This document shows positions 13,919 through 18,719 of a DNA stretch of 18,719 nucleotides, piece after piece; the first letter of the stretch is position 1; the number at the start of each line of letters is the position of its first letter. The stretch spans positions 1 through 18,719 of the forward strand of contig JAFAGQ010000187.1 in assembly GCA_023422555.1 (NCBI GenBank), given 5' to 3'. A program made the translations under genes and the position numbers. Origin of the DNA: Pseudomonadota bacterium. Its GTDB lineage: Bacteria; Pseudomonadota; Gammaproteobacteria; Burkholderiales; Burkholderiaceae_B. Below the pieces are notes generated by a model. That model worked only from the letters and a program-made list of their open reading frames with translations. It made no database searches and was not told where the DNA came from.

Positions 13919-13937
13919 GATAAAAAACTTTTTTATC
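13919..13937. promoter_or_regulatory. 19-bp perfect palindrome upstream of the amidase gene
   Basis: GATAAAAAA (13919-13927), a central C, and TTTTTTATC (13929-13937) form a perfect palindrome. It overlaps the second of two TTTGATAA repeats (13894-13901 and 13916-13923, 22 bp apart). It lies between the divergent GntR and amidase genes, about 61 bp before the amidase ATG. It could be an operator or a rigid A/T tract. It lacks the G/C stem of a terminator. Confidence 0.35.
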
Positions 13938-13998
13938 GGGCTCATCCGTTTACTTGTATCCTCAGTATTTAAACGCAAACGTAATATATGGAGGATGA

Positions 13999-15357
13999 AT
14001 GGCTTTGTTTCTGGATTCAATTGATAGCTGCAGAAGGACAGAAAACAGCGCAGTACCAGCTACGCCGCGACAGGATATCCTTAACTCAATTCGTCAGGAG
14101 AATGAACGTGTAGGTGCGCTCGTACACGTTGCGGAGGACGTGGGATCTGTCAGCGGTACCAATAATAATGCGCAATTGCTTTGCGGCGTTCCCATTGTCG
14201 TCAAAGACCTGATTGATGTTGCAGGCATGCCGACCCGGATGGGTTGCAAGGCTGTCAATAACCTTCCGAAAGCAAACGCTCAGGTCATAACGAACCTGCA
14301 GGCAGCAGGGGCCTGGGTCGCAGGGAAAAGTCATACAACAGAATTTGCGATGAGTGGATGGGGAGTCAGCCCCCTGGGGCGCCCGCTCAATCCGGTCAGT
14401 GGTTCAGATGTGTACTATACGGGTGGGTCGAGCAATGGTTCCGCCAGTGCGGTCGCAGCAGGTCTGGTGCCGCTGGCGCTTGGAACGGATACGGGTGGAT
14501 CAGTACGAATCCCGTCCTCCTGGTGCGGTATTACCGGTTTGAAAGGATCTCCGGGTTGGGTCAGCACCGAAGGTGTCGCTCCTTTGAGTCAGCGCTTCGA
14601 TGTCGTGGGTCCCATGGCTCGCACTGCTGCAGATGTTGCGCTTGCGTATCGATGTATGCTGCCGACCCAGCGTCGTCAGGCCTTTGAAGCAAGACTCGAA
14701 CTTGCAGATCAGGGTTTATTGCCCGAACTATTGTTTGTTGAAGACAGCAATTTACCCGAAGCGGATAGTGAAGTGCGCGCGGCCTATCAAGCTGCCCGGG
14801 AAAAATGCGAAGCGCTGGGATTCCCTGTGCAGACCGTATCGCTGCCTTTTTCCTTTGAAGATATGGCGCTGACCTGGGCGGGTATCTCCGGAGTGGAAGG
14901 TTATTTGAATAACAAAGATCTTGTGAATGACCCGAAGGCGCCACTTGATGATGCGGTACGTAGCAGTTTTGCACAGTCTGGTAAAACCGATTTGGATACA
15001 TACTTCAAATTATTGAATCGCGGTGGATATTTCCGGGAATATATTGAGAATCTGCTGGCCGGGGAGCGACTACTCGTTGTTCCAACGACCAGCACCGCAG
15101 CGATTCGACTCACGGATTTTGATCCGAAACGGACATTGGGAATCTACACCCGATTTGTCGGTTTGATTCAGGGCTGCAGTATTGCTGTTCCCAACGGCAT
15201 GACATCAGACCGACGGCCAACTTCCATGCAATTTGTTGGATCTTACGGACGCGATGCGGATATCGTGAGCGCAGCGATGCATTGGCAGAATCATACGGAG
15301 TGGCACCGATTGATTCGAGAGCTTCATGCGGGAGAAATGGCTAATCAGAACAACTGA
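13999..15357 (+). CDS. amidase-signature family hydrolase
   Basis: This 452-residue amidase-signature enzyme has the full Ser-cisSer-Lys triad: GVPIVVKDLID with Lys69, TGGSSNGSAS with cis-Ser144, and GTDTGGSVRIPSS with nucleophile Ser168. The spacings (75 and 24) match peptide amidase closely. The motif GGSSNGSA has Asn where Gly is common. The start ATG 13999 has GGAGG four bases upstream, a slightly short spacing. Family members hydrolyse small carboxamides, allophanate, or glutaminyl-tRNA when in GatCAB. The absence of gatB/gatC and the catabolic setting argue against GatA. It diverges from the GntR gene and converges on the TRAP/AllA-like operon, so it may release ammonia from a compound imported by that transporter. 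Substrate unknown. Confidence 0.9.
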   Translation: MALFLDSIDSCRRTENSAVPATPRQDILNSIRQENERVGALVHVAEDVGSVSGTNNNAQLLCGVPIVVKDLIDVAGMPTRMGCKAVNNLPKANAQVITNLQAAGAWVAGKSHTTEFAMSGWGVSPLGRPLNPVSGSDVYYTGGSSNGSASAVAAGLVPLALGTDTGGSVRIPSSWCGITGLKGSPGWVSTEGVAPLSQRFDVVGPMARTAADVALAYRCMLPTQRRQAFEARLELADQGLLPELLFVEDSNLPEADSEVRAAYQAAREKCEALGFPVQTVSLPFSFEDMALTWAGISGVEGYLNNKDLVNDPKAPLDDAVRSSFAQSGKTDLDTYFKLLNRGGYFREYIENLLAGERLLVVPTTSTAAIRLTDFDPKRTLGIYTRFVGLIQGCSIAVPNGMTSDRRPTSMQFVGSYGRDADIVSAAMHWQNHTEWHRLIRELHAGEMANQNN

Positions 15358-15382
15358 CTAAATTGAGTTCACTCTTATGCGA

Positions 15383-15426
15383 AAAGCCGGTTTGCAAAGA
15401 TTAATGCAAACCGGCTTTGTTTTTTT
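15383..15426 (+). terminator. strong intrinsic terminator after the amidase gene
   Basis: AAAGCCGGTTTGCA (15383-15396) and TGCAAACCGGCTTT (15405-15418) form a perfect 14-bp stem with an 8-base loop, followed by G and seven T. It starts 26 bases past the amidase stop. On the minus strand the T-run is only about four, so it is mainly a + strand terminator but may also act on the convergent operon. Confidence 0.95.
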
Positions 15427-15447
15427 GATCGAATATTTCTATCCGAA

Positions 15448-15491
15448 GCGCAAAGATTCAAAGCAGAAGCCTTTGCCCAGATTCTTTGCGC
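15448..15491 (-). terminator. second hairpin after the AllA-like gene (possible minus-strand terminator)
   Basis: GCGCAAAGA (15448-15456) pairs perfectly with TCTTTGCGC (15483-15491), with a smaller CAAAG/CTTTG pairing inside the 26-base loop. It lies just past the minus-strand stop at 15503. No T-run follows, so if it ends transcription it does so together with the neighbouring hairpin. Confidence 0.35.
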
Positions 15492-15502
15492 GTCTGCAGA
15501 AT

Positions 15503-16063
15503 CTAATTAATCGGATCATTCACTGAAAATCGGGTTTGATGCGTTTTCGTAAAGTCAAGAAAATCCGTTAGCGTTGGAGCAGGAGCGCCAGCAAGGTGCT
15601 GTTCAATCTCATTCTGCGTGTTCATGTCAGTGATAAAGGCAAAATCAATATATTCGGAACCCACAGGAAAACGCGCGAGCGAGTGCCAGACATGTTCCCA
15701 AAGCATGACGCCGCAATCTCCAGGAATATAAAAAGCCTTGACATCTTCTGGGGCTAACGGCTGATCGTTGCTGTTCTGCCTGCCTACGACCATGATGTAA
15801 GGGACATTGCCCATGGGGAAGAAGCATTGCGTCACCTTGTGGTGCTTCTCCATGACGGAGAATTCCCGCCCCTTGTCATGGTATCTGTTGAACATGATTT
15901 GCGGTTCAGAGGCTGATGCAAATGGCAACAGCCAGGATTCGACCGCACCCGAAGCCAGGTTAGGTGCACTATCCTTTGGGCGTCGCACCAATCGACCAAA
16001 GGGCGCAAAGCTTGACTCACTCGCATGTTGACTAACTAGATTGATAACAGTCACATTTGTCAT
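15503..16063 (-). CDS. ureidoglycolate lyase (AllA) family protein
   Basis: ATG 16063 gives 186 residues and begins two bases after the DctM stop (TGA-AT-ATG), so it is probably translated by coupling. A TTG at 16096 would add 11 residues inside dctM and is less likely. The sequence fits the AllA/ureidoglycolate lyase cupin-like fold: EKHHKVTQCFFPMG (72-85, with His74, His75 and Gln79), YIMVVGR, VKAFYIPGDCGVMLWEHVWHS (108-128, with Glu123, His124 and His127) and a C-terminal strand with DFAFITDMN. AllA splits ureidoglycolate into glyoxylate and urea. No other allantoin genes are visible, so the real substrate may be a different ureido or amido acid taken up by the adjoining TRAP transporter and perhaps processed by the amidase opposite. 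Confidence 0.72.
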   Translation of the reverse strand: MTNVTVINLVSQHASESSFAPFGRLVRRPKDSAPNLASGAVESWLLPFASASEPQIMFNRYHDKGREFSVMEKHHKVTQCFFPMGNVPYIMVVGRQNSNDQPLAPEDVKAFYIPGDCGVMLWEHVWHSLARFPVGSEYIDFAFITDMNTQNEIEQHLAGAPAPTLTDFLDFTKTHQTRFSVNDPIN

Positions 16064-16065
16064 AT

Positions 16066-17355
16066 TCAGGAAACCGAAAAGAGGGATGGCAGCCAAAGTG
16101 CTATTTCAGGTGCAATAAGCAGCATGCCCAGCATAAGCAACATGACGAGGCAGAAGGGGACCGCACCGATAATCACGTCCAGAAACTTACCCTCGCCGCG
16201 AATACTGTGAACCACGAACAGATTGATACCAAATGGTGGTGTTAATTGGCCCATTTCGCACAGCAGGATCATCATTACCCCGAACCAGATAGGATCAAAA
16301 CCCAGGGCAACGATAATTGGTACCGTCAGAGGTGCAGTCATCACCATCATCGCGAGTGTGTCCATGAAGCATCCTAATAGAATATAGAACGCGATCAGGG
16401 CCAGCATGGTGCCCATAGGGGACAGGTTCAGGCCGGTAACAAAGTCAACGAGCTGTGTTGTGAGCCCAATGGAAGACAACACAAAATTAAGGAAAAAGGC
16501 AGACAGTGTGATCAGAATGATCATGCCTGTCGTTCGCATGGTTGATTCGAAAGCGCGACGAAGTGTATTGACGTTCAGCGCACCCTTGATGGCGGCCAGG
16601 ATGAGCGCGGCGATCACGCCCAGAGCGGCAGATTCGCTGGCAGTCGCAATGCCACTGTAGATAACGCCGATAACGAGTACGAAGATGCCCAAAGGAGGAA
16701 GCAAATGCGGCAGGCTTTCGATACGCTCCCGCCAGGTCACTTTTACAGGCTTACCGGAAATACCGGGCTTCACAAGTGCGACACCAACGATCACCAATAC
16801 AAACATCAAAGTCAGTATCAGGGCAGGCACAGTCGCAGCAAGGTAGAGCTTGGGCACTGATACATTTGCAATGAGCGCAAAGACAATCATATTGATTGAG
16901 GGTGGAATCAGAATTCCCAGTGTGCCCCCGGCTGCGATAGAACCCAGGAACAGCGGCGCATTGTAGCCAGACTTGCGTTGTTCCGGCAGAGCCAGTGTCG
17001 AAATAGTGGCAGCAGTGGCTACGCTGGAACCACTGGTGGCAGAAAATAATGCAGAAGCTCCGATATTTGCATTCATCAGTCCGCCGGGCAGCCACGTCAC
17101 CCATTTCGATACCGCACCGTACATCCGGCCCGCAATTCCGGAGCACACCAATAGTTCGCCCATCAGCACATAAAGCGGAATCGCGACCAGAAGGAACTCG
17201 GCACTGGATCCCCACGCAAGCTCACCTAATGCATTTGTCAAAGGCAGCGGAGAGAATATTTCAGAAAGTGCCAGGCCCAATACCCCTACCGTTGCTGCGG
17301 CAGTAACGCTGAGTGTGAGCAGGCCAAGTAATAAAATAACTGTAAAAGAGAGCAT
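16066..17355 (-). CDS. dctM: TRAP transporter large permease subunit, DctM family
   Basis: This 429-residue, very hydrophobic inner-membrane protein has about 12 predicted membrane segments. Family patterns are AIPLYVLMGELLVCSGIAGRMY, NANIGASALFSATSGSSVATAATI near 95-120, LGSIAAGGTLGILIPPSINMIVFA, and near the C terminus MGQLTPPFGINLFVVHSI. It forms the sodium-driven translocation channel with DctQ and receives substrate from DctP. The start ATG 17355 lies three bases after the dctQ stop, with its GGAG ribosome-binding site inside the last dctQ codons. The downstream AllA-like gene starts two bases after its stop. The substrate cannot be read from the permease; the neighbouring enzymes suggest an amide or ureido carboxylate. 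Confidence 0.95.
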   Translation of the reverse strand: MLSFTVILLLGLLTLSVTAAATVGVLGLALSEIFSPLPLTNALGELAWGSSAEFLLVAIPLYVLMGELLVCSGIAGRMYGAVSKWVTWLPGGLMNANIGASALFSATSGSSVATAATISTLALPEQRKSGYNAPLFLGSIAAGGTLGILIPPSINMIVFALIANVSVPKLYLAATVPALILTLMFVLVIVGVALVKPGISGKPVKVTWRERIESLPHLLPPLGIFVLVIGVIYSGIATASESAALGVIAALILAAIKGALNVNTLRRAFESTMRTTGMIILITLSAFFLNFVLSSIGLTTQLVDFVTGLNLSPMGTMLALIAFYILLGCFMDTLAMMVMTAPLTVPIIVALGFDPIWFGVMMILLCEMGQLTPPFGINLFVVHSIRGEGKFLDVIIGAVPFCLVMLLMLGMLLIAPEIALWLPSLFSVS

Positions 17356-17358
17356 GGC

Positions 17359-17979
17359 TTATTTCTCCACATCCATAACAGGCTGCTGGTTTGGGGTTTC
17401 CTGGGTCGGGATCAGTTCTTCGACGATTTCTTCTTCAACTGAGGCGATCCCAATAAGCTGGCTTGCTTCTCGCATGCGACGTTTACTGATCAGATAGATT
17501 GAGCACCCCATCAGCACCACAATCGTGATAAAGAAAAACAGATAGCCGGCAAACCAGAGGGACTGAGGAATCCACTGAGGCACTTGCAGGGGTGTATTTG
17601 AAATCGCATTGAAGGAAATGGAATCAGTCAGAACCTGCCAGGCGTGAAATGTCAATGTGCCCACAAAGAGTCCCAGACACAAAAGCGCGAAGAGATCGAG
17701 CGCTGCACGAATACTGCGTGGAAGGTGGGTATACGCGACATCGACACGAATATGTGACCGTCGAAGCAGCGCAATCGGGAATGCCCATGCACTGACAATC
17801 GCAAGCACATAGCCCGCAATTTCATCCGAGCCGCCCATGGACCAGCCCACAAGTTTGCGCAGAACAAGGTCGATGACAATCAAGGCTGAGGAGGCCAACA
17901 GGCATATGCCGCCAATCCAGACTCCAACTTGTGCGATCTTTTCAATCAGGCGCTTCGGCGCCAATGCTTGTGCTTCCAT
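17359..17979 (-). CDS. dctQ: TRAP transporter small permease subunit, DctQ family
   Basis: ATG 17979 with a strong GGAGGG ribosome-binding site gives 206 residues. The open frame runs to 18066 but would overlap dctP and has no family sequence. There are four membrane segments, at about 17-40, 53-72, 95-115 and 141-164. The SDEIAGY (51-57) and RRSHIRVDV (73-81) motifs are typical of DctQ. It bridges DctP and DctM in the inner membrane. The C-terminal tail after 170 is unusually long, acidic and Gln/Pro-rich (EEEIVEELIPTQETPNQQ), with no assigned role. It lies 29 bp after dctP and three bases before dctM. Confidence 0.93.
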   Translation of the reverse strand: MEAQALAPKRLIEKIAQVGVWIGGICLLASSALIVIDLVLRKLVGWSMGGSDEIAGYVLAIVSAWAFPIALLRRSHIRVDVAYTHLPRSIRAALDLFALLCLGLFVGTLTFHAWQVLTDSISFNAISNTPLQVPQWIPQSLWFAGYLFFFITIVVLMGCSIYLISKRRMREASQLIGIASVEEEIVEELIPTQETPNQQPVMDVEK

Positions 17980-18008
17980 ACTACCCTCCAGCTCGTTTTC
18001 GATCCTGC

Positions 18009-18719
18009 TCAATCCAGTGTGTATCCGGCAGCTTTCCCAGCAGTTTCGTTCCACTGTTGCACGCAATCCTTGCCGCAGCGTTTGCCCCAGTCGTTCGCAA
18101 TTTTCTGGGCAATATTGCGCAACGTCTTCTGATCTTCTTTGGTCGGAGCCGCCGCTTTCATGCTGGCTTTTTCATGAATTTTGCATTCGCCTTCACCTGT
18201 GTTGCAGGCCAGTGCGTATTCGTTTTCCCGCTTGGTTTCTGCCCAGAGATTGTCTTCCAATACCTGGCTCTGTTCTTCCAGAAGCTTTTGTACGGCGGGG
18301 TCCAGTTTCTGCCAGCGTTTCAGGCCGATCCCGTAGAAGCCAACTGACCAGTCAATGGGCAGGTTGTACAGATTATTTGCAACTTCATACCATTTGGCTG
18401 CATTTCCGGAACCAATGCCCGTTACTGCGCAATCGATCACGCCAGTCTGCAACGCAGTAATCACTTCAGCAAAGGGAAGGGTGACTGGATTGGCGCCCAG
18501 GGCGGTGACGTACTCCGCCATATTGCGACCACGAGTGCGGACCTTTCTGCCTTTTAAATCAGCCAGTTGCGTCACAGGCTCGCGACAAAAAAATACCTGA
18601 GCCGTATAGGCAACTGTCGCAAGCATTTTGATGCCATGACGCTCTTTCATGCGTTTATCCAGTACAGGTCGATAGGCCTGTGCAATCTTGTGTGCGGTAT
18701 CGATATCCGGTGCCATACC
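18009..18719 (-). CDS. dctP: TRAP transporter periplasmic binding protein, DctP family (5' end outside window)
   Basis: The frame stays open through the window edge, so the signal peptide and N-terminal lobe are missing; about 236 C-terminal residues are visible. LADLKGRKVRTRGRNMAEYVTALGANPVTLPFAEVITALQTGVIDCAVTG is the characteristic DctP block; the Arg that binds the ligand carboxylate lies in the RTRG segment. WSVGFYGIGLKRWQKLDP is the hinge/helix that follows. Unusually, the last part has two close cysteine pairs (ACNTGEGEC and RCGKDC), which could form disulfides in the periplasm. It heads the dctPQM-allA-like minus-strand operon in this window. The ligand is unknown but should be a carboxylate. 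Confidence 0.92.
   Translation of the reverse strand, partial: GMAPDIDTAHKIAQAYRPVLDKRMKERHGIKMLATVAYTAQVFFCREPVTQLADLKGRKVRTRGRNMAEYVTALGANPVTLPFAEVITALQTGVIDCAVTGIGSGNAAKWYEVANNLYNLPIDWSVGFYGIGLKRWQKLDPAVQKLLEEQSQVLEDNLWAETKRENEYALACNTGEGECKIHEKASMKAAAPTKEDQKTLRNIAQKIANDWGKRCGKDCVQQWNETAGKAAGYTLD

Noticed and set aside
13999..15357. Assignment of the amidase as GatA of the tRNA amidotransferase
   Set aside because: There is no gatB or gatC beside it, and its promoter layout and neighbours are catabolic.
16064..16096. TTG start for the AllA-like gene
   Set aside because: It would lie inside dctM; the ATG at 16063 immediately after the dctM stop gives a normal N terminus and a coupled layout.

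Overview
The window looks like accessory catabolic DNA from a betaproteobacterium, most likely Burkholderiales/Alcaligenaceae (Bordetella- or Advenella-like). This placement is an inference. It rests on two orphan Bug/TctC-type periplasmic binding proteins with no TctA/TctB membrane partners nearby, on the mix of TRAP transport with LysR and GntR regulators, and on a base composition that looks close to even. I ran no search. There is no rRNA, tRNA, phage, IS or CRISPR signal, and every gene lying wholly inside the window is intact.

Region A (1-3682, + strand) is a tight operon of five genes: a RidA-family deaminase, a COG3618 amidohydrolase/lactonase, a fumarylacetoacetate-hydrolase (FAH) family enzyme, an HpaH-like 2-oxo-hepta-3-ene-1,7-dioate hydratase and an HpaI-like 4-hydroxy-2-oxoheptanedioate aldolase. 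The last two enzymes point to a lower meta-cleavage route ending in pyruvate and succinate semialdehyde (or a related aldehyde). The RidA and lactonase genes at its head suggest that an enamine/imine and a lactone or pyrone intermediate are handled first. The upstream genes lie outside the window.

Region B (3714-10099) is a mirror-image pair of modules. LysR1 (-) diverges from enolase-superfamily enzyme 1 and Bug1 (+); these converge on Bug2 and enolase-superfamily enzyme 2 (-), which diverge from LysR2 (+). Both divergent promoters carry the identical 13-mer TATTTGACCATAT, pointing towards the enolase gene in each case. The two enolase-superfamily proteins have opposite active-site losses: one lacks the His-Asp dyad, the other lacks the second Lys of KxK.

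Region C (10191-13762, - strand) holds KdgD (5-dehydro-4-deoxyglucarate dehydratase), a 2-oxoglutarate semialdehyde dehydrogenase and a GntR/FCD regulator. Together the two enzymes turn 5-keto-4-deoxyglucarate into 2-oxoglutarate. Region B probably supplies this route: Bug proteins would capture an aldarate-like acid or lactone and the enolase-superfamily enzymes would form the keto-deoxy acid. A 13-unit degenerate heptamer array sits between kdgD and the regulator.

Region D (13999-18719) has an amidase-signature hydrolase on + and, converging on it, a DctP-DctQ-DctM TRAP transporter operon ending in a ureidoglycolate-lyase-like (AllA family) gene. This implies uptake and breakdown of an unidentified amide or ureido acid. 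A strong hairpin terminator separates the two.
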